A stretch of DNA of 64,000 nucleotides from contig CAYVBJ010000012.1 in NCBI GenBank assembly GCA_964449075.1, forward strand, positions 1 through 64,000, given 5' to 3'. Source of the stretch: CAYVBJ01 sp964449075. Lineage in GTDB: Bacteria > Bacteroidota > Rhodothermia > Balneolales > Balneolaceae. Below, piece by piece: positions 44,408 to 53,500 of this stretch (position 1 is the first letter of the stretch; each line of letters starts with the position of its first letter). A model generated the notes under the pieces. That model had not been told where the DNA came from and ran no database searches. It was given only the letters and a program-made list of their open reading frames with translations. A program made the translations under genes and the position numbers.

Positions 44408-44739
44408 AAAATTTTAAAATGGCTGATTCAGAGGTAAATAATAAATAATCTATATTAATACAATAAATACATAATAATTAATTTCACATATATATTACTT
44501 ATACATTAATGATCTATAGTGAAATAAATTTGTTCTGCATAGAGTAAACATCATATATTGGAAATAGTTACTTAAAAAATCAAAGCCTTTCTCAGCAGTT
44601 CTATAGCTCATCCTTAATTCAATCCGGCACCGCATTCTATTCTTCGGGGTCAACTTTTCCGATATGATTCGCAGGGTTACCGGCATACCACGGATATCTT
44701 TCTTCATCCACGATTACAGTGTGTCCCGGCAAAATGGCT
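44408..44739. other. 332-bp AT-rich intergenic region without clear features
   Basis: Spacer between DUF998 and the copper chaperone gene. A 70-codon minus-strand frame at 44495-44707 lacks a recognisable family or credible protein composition, so I do not call it. No tRNA, terminator or strong inverted repeat was found. Confidence 0.45.
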
Positions 44740-45210
44740 TTATTTCATTTGAACAGGTGCTTTGAAATCCACAGGTTGATGATCTTTAAAATTCAAAGTT
44801 ACTTCAACAGTGTCGCCCTCACTGATTGTTTGTTCCAGCTGCATCAGCATGATGTGAAAGCTTCCGGGCTGAAAGCGTACAGTTGATTGCGCAGGGAGAG
44901 CAAGTTCTTCGATATATCGCATTCCCATCATTCCCTCTTCCCGTTCATAGGTTTCATGTATTTCAGAAATTTGTGCAATTTCAGATTTCACGGATGTTAT
45001 TGTGTCGGTCTCTGTGTAGCCGTTTGAGATTAAAAAATAGACAGCGCTGTTTCCATCCACACTGCCGGGTCTTGCCCAGGCATCGGATATTTGAATTTCA
45101 TTCTGTGGTATAATCTCGGCAGCGCCGGATTGAGGTTCGTTTTTGCTGCAGGAAATCATCTGCAAGAGAATTGAAAGGGTTAACAGAGAGCAGAGGTTCA
45201 ATTTTTTCAT
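44740..45210 (-). CDS. PCu(A)C-type copper chaperone lipoprotein
   Basis: The 156-residue protein has a lipoprotein signal with Cys21 (LLQMISCS). The copper-binding pattern is present: His85, Met97, His119 and Met121 in EIHE...GMR...SFHIM, a near-standard H-Mx-x21-H-x-M arrangement with one extra residue in the first spacing. PCu(A)C proteins deliver Cu(I) to cytochrome oxidase, typically together with SCO proteins. Here the SCO gene lies upstream on the same strand, 86 bases away. Confidence 0.9.
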   Translation of the reverse strand: MKKLNLCSLLTLSILLQMISCSKNEPQSGAAEIIPQNEIQISDAWARPGSVDGNSAVYFLISNGYTETDTITSVKSEIAQISEIHETYEREEGMMGMRYIEELALPAQSTVRFQPGSFHIMLMQLEQTISEGDTVEVTLNFKDHQPVDFKAPVQMK

Positions 45211-45296
45211 ATTTTTATGTAAACTGATGTTCGTTATCTTTTTTCCAGGTATTCATGATCATCGATCAGTTGTTCATCGAATCGATGTTTTTTTCT

Positions 45297-45878
45297 TCAA
45301 AGGAGTTTGTTCAAATCTTCAATGACAATTACCGGCTTGGTCATGCTTCCTCCGTAATCCATTATTTGTTGTGCACTTTCATTTAAGAGCAGAATTTTAT
45401 CGGAGTGATTGATAAAATAGAGCTCTTCCCCGTTTTCAAGTTCTTTTGTGTAAGATATCTGTTTTCGTACACCCACCCGGTCCATAAAGCTTTCAATAAC
45501 ATCCGGATTACCGGTCAAAAAGTGAAACGGCGGACGGTTCATGTCAAACGCTTCTGCATAGTTTTTCAATACACCGGGAGTATCTCTTTCGGGGTCGAAC
45601 GTGACAGCAACAAATTGAACATTTTCCGGATCTTCCATCCCGTCGTGGATGTTCTTTAAATTTGCAGTTATAAATGAGCAGATATCCGGGCAATTGGTAT
45701 AGATAAATCCCATTACCACCGGTGAACCCTTCAGATCGTCGGGAAAAATGATTTGATTGCCATTTTGATCAGTCAGCTCAAATTGCACATCATTAAAATC
45801 ATCCTGGACTTCAGGTCCGCATGATGATAGAAAAAGTACAAAGAACAGACATGAAAAAAGAACTGATTTTACATACAT
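45297..45878 (-). CDS. SCO1/SenC-family thioredoxin-like lipoprotein
   Basis: The 193-residue protein has a lipoprotein signal with Cys20 (FLSSCG) and the SCO copper site: TNC63PDIC67 with His158 (FINHSDKI). The DPERDTP motif is typical. SCO proteins assemble the CuA site of cytochrome oxidase or act as thiol reductants. The first codons overlap the CDF transporter gene by ten bases, so the two are translationally coupled. Confidence 0.92.
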   Translation of the reverse strand: MYVKSVLFSCLFFVLFLSSCGPEVQDDFNDVQFELTDQNGNQIIFPDDLKGSPVVMGFIYTNCPDICSFITANLKNIHDGMEDPENVQFVAVTFDPERDTPGVLKNYAEAFDMNRPPFHFLTGNPDVIESFMDRVGVRKQISYTKELENGEELYFINHSDKILLLNESAQQIMDYGGSMTKPVIVIEDLNKLL

Positions 45879-46771
45879 GAATCTTCAATTTTATGATTGC
45901 ACTCTTTAAATTCAAACTCGAGTGTTGAGTGTGAGATCGAGAATTTTTTATTTAACAACTCTTTAATTTCTGCTTTTATGGTTTCGAGTTCATCTGTTTC
46001 TGAGCGATCGATCTTCACATGGCATTCCAGGAGACGATTTTTTTCATCAAGATTCCAGACATGGATATGATGTACGTCAAGAACATGTGTGACAGACTCG
46101 ATTGATTCTTTGATTTCAGCAATGTCAATATCTGACGGGGTAGATTCCATCAGGATGTCGATTGTTTCTCTCAGCAGGTAAAAACTTTGATACAAAATGT
46201 ATCCTGCTATCAGGAGAGTAATAATGGTATCAACGATTGAAAGTTCATAAAGCCAGACAAGCAGGCCGCCGATAATGACAGAAACGGAACTTATTGCATC
46301 CCAGAAAATGTGAACATAAGCACTTTTAATGTTGATATTGTTTTTGGAGTCACGGTGTAAAAGAAGTGCTGTAATCACATTGCCGATGAGCCCGACCAGT
46401 GCTACCCACAGCATGATTCCGCCATCAATAACCTGCGGATCAAAAAATCGCTCAATTCCTTCTTTAATCAGGAAAAAAGCAATGATAACCAAGGCTACCA
46501 GGTTTATAAAAGCCGCAATGATTTCCGCCCGTTTATATCCAAACGTTTTTTGAGCATCAGGGGATTTTTTTGAGATTTTCCGGGCAACGAGTGAAATACC
46601 GAGTGAAGCCGTATCACTCAGGTTGTGAAGTGCATCAGAGAGAAGAGCCAGGCTGTTGGAAAGTATCCCGCCAACAACTTCAGCAATGGTGATGGCGAGG
46701 TTTAGAAATATTGAGATCCATAACCGGCCTTCGGTGGTGGGTCCGTGTTTATGTAAGTGTTTGTGACTCAT
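45869..46771 (-). CDS. Cation diffusion facilitator (CzcD/ZitB-type) metal exporter
   Basis: The 300-residue protein has six transmembrane helices, a cytoplasmic C-terminal domain, a His-rich start (HKHLHKH), the TM2 metal site SDALHNLSD and the TM5 site HIFWDAIS. This pattern is that of Zn2+/Cd2+/Co2+-proton antiporters. The C-terminal CDF domain has LDVHHIHVWNL. The gene leads a cluster CDF-SCO-PCu(A)C, so metal efflux and copper delivery may be co-regulated. Confidence 0.93.
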   Translation of the reverse strand: MSHKHLHKHGPTTEGRLWISIFLNLAITIAEVVGGILSNSLALLSDALHNLSDTASLGISLVARKISKKSPDAQKTFGYKRAEIIAAFINLVALVIIAFFLIKEGIERFFDPQVIDGGIMLWVALVGLIGNVITALLLHRDSKNNINIKSAYVHIFWDAISSVSVIIGGLLVWLYELSIVDTIITLLIAGYILYQSFYLLRETIDILMESTPSDIDIAEIKESIESVTHVLDVHHIHVWNLDEKNRLLECHVKIDRSETDELETIKAEIKELLNKKFSISHSTLEFEFKECNHKIEDSCM

Positions 46772-47100
46772 AGTTGATTATAACCGGGCAAGGGAATCAA
46801 TCCGGTGCCGGAATATTGCTTAAAATAAGTGCTGAGACTGTCCATAAAGTATAACTGACCGCTGCTTAGCTTAAAATATTCAGCTTAATTTTAAATATAT
46901 GTAGTATAAGTTCTTCGTGTTACTTTGAGTCCTCATGTCCTCGTGGCAAAAACCAGCAGTTTATTGCCAGGAGGACACAAAACCTCACCTAAGCACACTT
47001 TTAATTAGTAAGGCATAGACAAATCAAATACATCTTTTTGGATAGCCTCCTTAGCCTTGTATCGTTATAATTTAACACGATTCAATGAAGAAAAGGTGAA
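46772..47100. other. 329-bp intergenic region with a 14-bp hairpin
   Basis: Spacer between two minus-strand genes (CDF transporter and M14 peptidase). It contains the repeat-like stretch with a 14-nt stem at 46936-46949/46964-46977 (13 of 14 pairs), described separately. No ORF or RNA gene was found. Confidence 0.5.
46936..46977. repeat. Intergenic hairpin resembling a dispersed repeat
   Basis: TGTCCTCGTGGCAA (46936-46949) pairs with TTGCCAGGAGGACA (46964-46977) at 13 of 14 positions around a 14-nt loop. The flanking sequence, CTTCGTGTTACTTTGAGTCC, resembles a family of short repeats often seen between bacterial genes. No T-run follows, so a terminator is less likely. Confidence 0.4.
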
Positions 47101-48390
47101 TCATTCGGAAGGAACAGGTTCTGCTTTCAGGTATCGGTTTTCGTACTCTTTGATCATCTGTTTCATAAACAGTTCAGCGGAGGTGCCGGCAAAGTCTGCC
47201 AGAAGGCTTCTGTCCATACGGTCATCTACCTCAAAAGTTACTGCATCTACACCAAAAGTATTCCATGTCCAGTTTTTGGCAATGGGCGAGCTGGTATCAA
47301 AAGGCTCAATATTGATCCGGATGTCGTCGAAGGCTTCTGTAATTGAATCATACCAATGGTATGTAAAATGTTGTGGAAATGTGCTGATATCGCGGTTAAT
47401 CGGGTAGAAAATATTTTCATCTGTTGAATGAAAATCAATTGCATAGAATACTTCCCTGTCGTTTCTCTCATTTAAAGGCAGTAGTGCATTTCGTATGGCT
47501 TCTGTTTCAGGCTGGTTGAAATCCTGCCAGTCTCGGTTCAGATCCACCCCCGCTGCATTGTGCCGCCAGTGTCCGTTATCGGTACCATCGGGATTTATCA
47601 ACGGGAATGCCCAGACATCGAAATATTCGCGAAACCGCTTTGCTGTTTTAGAATCTCCGGCAACAGCCTCGATAAAATGGAGACCTACAAGATAGCCCGG
47701 TACTTCAGGTGGATGCTGGCGTCCATAGATAATCACAACTCCGCGTGTATTATGAGTGCTTTTACCATTGATATTAACCTGTTTAATCGGCCGGTTTTGA
47801 TGAGAATAGCCGATCGTTCTGCTGTTCACAAACGATTTAAATTTGAGTTTTGATAACCATTCCTGAAAATCGGAAGTGGTCTCAATTTCCTGCGCAGATA
47901 CCCAGATAGTATCGGGATTTACACTCAATGTGAGATGCCCGGTTTCAGTTAACGTATCTACAGAAAATGAAGAGGAGTCAATTGTGCTCCAGCTTTCTCC
48001 GCCGTCATAGCTCAGTTTTGGAATATAACGCTGCCTGTTTTCAGGGTAGTTTAATTCGATTTCAATTTCAGCCGGATTGTCGGCCCACACTTTAAACCCG
48101 TACCAGGGACTATTATTAATGGGAGAGTTTTCAGGTTCTATAATCACACGATAATGATTTTTCCCGATACGGTACGAATCGCTGACCCGGGCTGCGGTGA
48201 ATTCATTGCTGATCCAGACTCCGTCTGATAAAAATCCGAATGTCCGTTTGTGCTGTGGAATTATCACTTTATCTGTTGTTATATTTCCTCCTTCCGGATC
48301 GTAAGAAAAACCTGTAAACTCCTGCGTTTTGCAAGCTGATAAAAGAATACCAAATAAAAGAACAACGCATAAAAACTGAGTTATTTTCAT
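47101..48390 (-). CDS. M14-family zinc carboxypeptidase lipoprotein
   Basis: The 429-residue protein has a lipoprotein signal with Cys20 (LLSAC). Residues about 25-180 form a beta-rich N-terminal domain, as in the M14_N-containing AGBL-like branch. The catalytic domain has zinc ligands His226 and Glu229 (GRQHPPEVPG) and His321 (DFHSTDE), the substrate Arg in GVDLNRDW and the catalytic Glu387 (AVTFEVDDR). It should remove C-terminal residues from peptides at the cell surface. No partner gene is adjacent. Confidence 0.9.
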   Translation of the reverse strand: MKITQFLCVVLLFGILLSACKTQEFTGFSYDPEGGNITTDKVIIPQHKRTFGFLSDGVWISNEFTAARVSDSYRIGKNHYRVIIEPENSPINNSPWYGFKVWADNPAEIEIELNYPENRQRYIPKLSYDGGESWSTIDSSSFSVDTLTETGHLTLSVNPDTIWVSAQEIETTSDFQEWLSKLKFKSFVNSRTIGYSHQNRPIKQVNINGKSTHNTRGVVIIYGRQHPPEVPGYLVGLHFIEAVAGDSKTAKRFREYFDVWAFPLINPDGTDNGHWRHNAAGVDLNRDWQDFNQPETEAIRNALLPLNERNDREVFYAIDFHSTDENIFYPINRDISTFPQHFTYHWYDSITEAFDDIRINIEPFDTSSPIAKNWTWNTFGVDAVTFEVDDRMDRSLLADFAGTSAELFMKQMIKEYENRYLKAEPVPSE

Positions 48391-48605
48391 CTGTATGTGA
48401 ATAATTTTGTAGATTTTAATTTCATTAAATGTATATCAGGATCAGAAAAATTACGTTCCATTAAGAATATTTACATGCATACCAAACAGCTCAAGCACGC
48501 CCGGAAGTTATTATCTATCAAGATGAAAGGAAACTGAACACGAAATGATTTTAACGTATTTTAAGATATAATGAGTTTATTTTTCAAATCAAAATTATCA
48601 ATCAG

Positions 48606-50552
48606 GTGAATAAAACTGCCCTTCGGGATAAAAGCTGCGTTTTCACCGGTTCAATTTCCTGTTCCATACTTGTTTTAGTTTCACTTTTCACTTTTTCTGG
48701 CACTTTATCTGCCCAGGACAATGAAGAAAAAGAAATCATCTGGAAGGTCGATATAAAAGGAAACGACACGTTTGCCAATATGTTTCTTTTTAATATCATA
48801 GCTGCAGACGAACCCAGTTTTTTCCAAAAATTATTGGGCAAAACTGGTGAATATGAACTTATTGAAACAGAACTGCGACGTGATGCAATACGGATTGAAA
48901 GGTATTACCAGAGACGTGGATTTTCAAATGTTTCCGTTAATTATGAAATAGAAGATTTGGGTAGGGATGGGAAAAAGAGAGTTGTTTTTAACGTTCAGGA
49001 GGGCACCCCCATTCGCATAAGTTCATTAAATCTTATTATAGAAGCTGAAGAGAAGGAGAGAACATATATTCGCAACTCACGACCGTACCAGAGAGCTCTC
49101 AAGGAGCATGAATTCCAGGAAGGCAGAAGATACCAGGTTATCAGGACACCTGACGTTGAAGGCAAATTTACGGATGTGATTCAAAACCTGGGATTTGCCT
49201 ATGCGAATGTGAGTGTTGAAGCTGAAGTGGATTCTGCAGCACTCACTGCAGATGTTACAATTCGTAACACCCCCGGTCCTAAAACATATGTGGATGATTT
49301 TATTGTGGAAGCAGATTTGAGTGTGCCTGAGAAAATTTTAAACCGTGAAACAGGGATAGAAAAGGGAAGTTTATATAGCGCTAAAGATGTTCAGGAAGCG
49401 CAAAGACAGATTTTTAATCACCATCTGTTCCGTTTTGCAACAATCAGTATTCCTGAACAACCCAGAGATTCGTCGCTAACCATGCTGATTCGCGCGCGTG
49501 AGAATTTGCCGAGATCTTTTGAAGCCTCTTTAGGTGTCGGGCGAGAAGAAATTGTAAGAGGGCAGCTGTCATGGCAGCACCGCAATATTACAGGAAGCGG
49601 TCACCGGTTCAGTGCTTCATCAAGAGGATCTTTTATTGAACAGCGTCTTAATGCCGACTACCTGATACCGTATGTCTTCAATACCAAGAGCAGTTTCGTA
49701 ACTTCCCTGTTTGGCCAGCGCAGACTTGAACCATCTTTTGAACTGCTCAGAACAGGTATCACGAACAGTTTAATTTATCAGCCCCGCAGAAACCTTACCG
49801 GTTCGTTCTCTTATGAGTTTTCTATTAACAAAGAACTTTCCCGAAGAGACAACAGGACAGCGCTTCCCGATACGGTTTTAAATTTTGATGTGTCATCCCT
49901 CTCTTTTTCAGGGTTTTACAGCGAAGGGTTTTCCCGCGAACAGCGAGGCTGGGTTGTACAGCCTGCTATTGAAATTTCAGGCACGTTCAGAGAGTCTACA
50001 TTTCGATTTCAAAAATTCTCGCTTGACGTACGACGTTTTACGGAGCTGACAAATTCTACTGTTCTCGCCACAAGATTAAGCGGAGGTACTATCTTTTTTG
50101 CCGATAACGACAGTCTACCATCCGCTATACGCTTTTTTACAGGTGGTACAAATTCGGTTCGTGGATGGTCGCGGCAGGACTTGGGGCCCAAAGTGGCTAC
50201 ATTTAATGAAGATGGTACTTTTGATGAATTTATAACGATTGGAGGAAGAATTCTGTTTAATTTTAACGTGGAGTTCAGACAACAAATCAACTCATTTATC
50301 GAAGGATTTGGTATAGCTGCTTTTCTTGACGGTGGACAGGTTTGGCGCAGTTTTAACAGGTTTAATGAAAGATCTGTTCAATTCGGAACGGGCGGAGGAT
50401 TTCGATATCAATCACCGATCGGACCAGTCAGAATAGATCTTGGTTATAAAGTAAATCCAACGGATGAAGATCTTGACATTTTTGAAGAGCGGGATTTTGG
50501 AAACATCTGGAATAAAATAAATATACATTTTAGCATCGGTCAGGCATTTTAA
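48606..50552 (+). CDS. Omp85/TamA-like outer-membrane protein
   Basis: The start is GTG at 48606, giving a 648-residue product with a signal peptide (cleavage near LSA-Q). It has POTRA-type repeats (about residues 40-285, including EGTPIRISSL and RNTPGPKTYVDDF), then an Omp85 barrel. The closing motif contains DGGQVW, GTGGGFRYQSPIGPVRIDLG and a terminal Phe. The adjacent tamB-like gene, 21 bases downstream, makes TamA the better name than BamA. The pair inserts or stabilises outer-membrane proteins or moves phospholipids. Confidence 0.88.
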   Translation: MNKTALRDKSCVFTGSISCSILVLVSLFTFSGTLSAQDNEEKEIIWKVDIKGNDTFANMFLFNIIAADEPSFFQKLLGKTGEYELIETELRRDAIRIERYYQRRGFSNVSVNYEIEDLGRDGKKRVVFNVQEGTPIRISSLNLIIEAEEKERTYIRNSRPYQRALKEHEFQEGRRYQVIRTPDVEGKFTDVIQNLGFAYANVSVEAEVDSAALTADVTIRNTPGPKTYVDDFIVEADLSVPEKILNRETGIEKGSLYSAKDVQEAQRQIFNHHLFRFATISIPEQPRDSSLTMLIRARENLPRSFEASLGVGREEIVRGQLSWQHRNITGSGHRFSASSRGSFIEQRLNADYLIPYVFNTKSSFVTSLFGQRRLEPSFELLRTGITNSLIYQPRRNLTGSFSYEFSINKELSRRDNRTALPDTVLNFDVSSLSFSGFYSEGFSREQRGWVVQPAIEISGTFRESTFRFQKFSLDVRRFTELTNSTVLATRLSGGTIFFADNDSLPSAIRFFTGGTNSVRGWSRQDLGPKVATFNEDGTFDEFITIGGRILFNFNVEFRQQINSFIEGFGIAAFLDGGQVWRSFNRFNERSVQFGTGGGFRYQSPIGPVRIDLGYKVNPTDEDLDIFEERDFGNIWNKINIHFSIGQAF

Positions 50553-50573
50553 ACCGAACCGCAGAAGAGAAAA

Positions 50574-53500
50574 ATGGAAGAAACAAAATCACATAAAAAA
50601 AACCGGTTCATAAAGCCTCTTATCATCGTGGCATCGGTTGTTCTTCTTCTAACAGCGATCAGGCTGGTGCTAAAAAGTGACTGGCTTCTTGAGTATGTTC
50701 GAACCGTTGCAGAGAATGAAGTTTCAGCACAGTTAAATGGAACCGTTTCAATAGATGAGCTAAATGGAGACCTCTTGAGCGGTTTAACTTTGATTAATGC
50801 CGATATATTGGATCAGAGAGAGAATCGTTTGATTCATGCAGATACAATACATGTTGGTTATAATATTTTTTCTCTGTTAAAAACCCCGTTAATGATCGAT
50901 GGAATTGTTATATCCGGTTTAACTATCAATGCAAACCAGGAAGATGATGGAGAGTGGAACCTGTTAAATCTCTTGCCTGAAGAAGAGGATGAGGGGGCTG
51001 AAAGTACTCCTCTTTACTGGTTCGTTGATTTTTTAAGGATAAAAAATTCAGAATTATCAGTACGTTCCGGGGAACTGCCCGACGGACAGGTAAATATTGA
51101 GGAGTTTGAACTGGTTTCTTCCGTTGGGTTTATAGAAACCGGGTGGCTTGCAGTAATTGATGAACTGAGTTTAAACATTCTTCAGGAAAGATTGAGTGAT
51201 CCGGTTGAAATTCAGGCAAGCGGCTCCGGCGACGAGGTGAAAATCAATCTTGAGCAACTACTCATCGCAACCGGAAGAAGCTTTTTTAATGCATCCGGTG
51301 TGTATGAAACCGACACAATAGTAGATGGGAAGGCCGATGCCAAACCGATTTCATGGAAAGATCTCAGTCTGTATACCGAAGACATTCCGGTTCAGCAGGA
51401 TTTAAATATTTCACTTACAATTAGCGGACAATTACCGGAACTCAATCTTGAGATGGAAGCCGGTGCAGAGGGTCTGGAAAATCTGGTAATAAAAGGTGTG
51501 TTTTATACAGGTGAAGAACCCGGGCTGAACAGCCTGCAAATTGATGCAACTAACATAAACGGGGCACTTTTTACAGGAGCAGATGATCTGCCCAAAATTA
51601 AGGAAGCCGGGTACTCGGGATCGGGCTTTATTTCATTTTATCAGCCGGATAGCTCTGAATGGATAAGCAATCTGGAAATCAATCAAATTGAACAAAATGA
51701 GTTGACAATTGACAGGCTGACTGCAAGTCTGAACTTCACTGACCGTCAGTTATCTGTAGAATCAGAGATGGTTCGGGAAAATCAATCTGTTACTATGGAA
51801 TTTTTAGCTGACCAGGTAACTTCCGACCTGCCGGACTGGTCTGCCACCATAACTGCCGATGAAATTTCGCCTTCAGCCTGGGTATCCGGCTTGCAGGTTG
51901 AAGCTCTTTTGAATGCAAGACTGGAGGCAAACGGAAAAGGGTTTTCACCTTCTGAACAGCCCATAGAGTTTAGTGTCAATCTTTCTGAAAGCATTGTGAA
52001 CGGCCAGGCATTTGAAGAGGCATCGGTTGAAGGGACGCTTACAGAGGATCAGATCAAATCGTTTTTCTCAGGCAGGATTGACCGATCAACTTTGTCAGCT
52101 GATATTGATATATCAAACTGGCAGGAAGCACCATCTTATGTTTTTTCCGTATCCGTCTCGGAACTGAATTTTTCAGAAATAAAAGGGTTTAGTGATTTTA
52201 CCACCTACATAAATGCAACTGCCGAAGGAGAAGGCGAATATTTTGATTTCGAATCCATGAATCTGCAGATGTCAGCACATATGGATTCAAGTATCATCAA
52301 CGGTGAAGCTGTAGATACACTGTTCATCAATGCTTCTCTGAATAGAGGGGTTTTGAATGTCGATGATATGATATTGGAAAGCCCTATAGCAGACGGGACT
52401 TTCACAGCACGTCAAGATCTGTTTGATCTTCAGGATCTGAATAACGAACTGGATTTTAAACTTGATATTAAAAATCCCCAGCCTCTTGCACCACTTTTCG
52501 ATGCAAAAGAATTAAACGGAGAGGGTAATTTTTCGGGAAAACTGGCTATTATTGAAAACGGGGTATCACAGATCGACAGTAACCTGGAGCTTGCAGAGTT
52601 CAGTTACGACTCACTGCTGACTGTTGACCGTATAACAAATTCAGCCAGGGTTACTCTTTATGAAAAACCCGATATAGGGATAAATTTGAGTATGGAGCAA
52701 CCGGTCGTAAATGGATTTTCAATCCAGGATTTTGAACTGAGTACAAATTTTATGATCACCGACAGTCTCATATCCGGTACAATGAATTCAAATGTAGTCA
52801 ACGATACGGAAAGCTCACTTCACCAGGAAGGTTCATTTCGCATTCAGGGAAATAATGCGGAACTGATCAATGATCAGCTGACTTTTGAGACTCCGCTGAG
52901 AACTTTATCGCTTCAGTATCCTTTCAGAATCCAATACAGAGACAAGGTTTTGAGTACAGATACACTTCTTCTTACAACAGAAGAAGATGATGCTTTTATC
53001 AGGTTTGACATAGCAGGGATCGACTCGTTAAACCAGGAATTGAATCTGGAGGCTTCAAAGCTGAATATTGGAGTTTTACAGAGAACGCTGACTGATCAGT
53101 CTATGGCAGAAGGCTTTTTATCGGGAAGATTCCATTTGAAAAACAGTCCGGATTCTTTAAATCTGGTGGCTTCAGGTAAAGTGAGCAGTTTTGAAATGCA
53201 CGATGGTGAAATAGATTCAATTGTAGTGGATGCAAAGGTTCAGGATGAATGGCTGAATGGCACAATTGGCGGATGGAACGGCGAAAACACAATAATTCAG
53301 GGTGCAATCAGGGTCCCATATCTTCCAGGTGATCCCCTCACTTTTGATGAACAGTTTTTTGACAGAAACATTGACGGTCGTTTTCAGGTAAACCCAACCA
53401 GCATAAGTTACTTTCTCTCATTTTTAGAGGATGTCAGTTATGAGCAAACAGACGGCCTGTTTTCTTTTGAGGGCCTGGTATCCGGAACCGCAGGAAACCC

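Noticed and set aside
44495..44707. Minus-strand ORF of 70 codons in the copper-chaperone spacer
   Set aside because: AT-rich spacer, no recognisable domain, no supporting context, and composition unlike neighbouring proteins.
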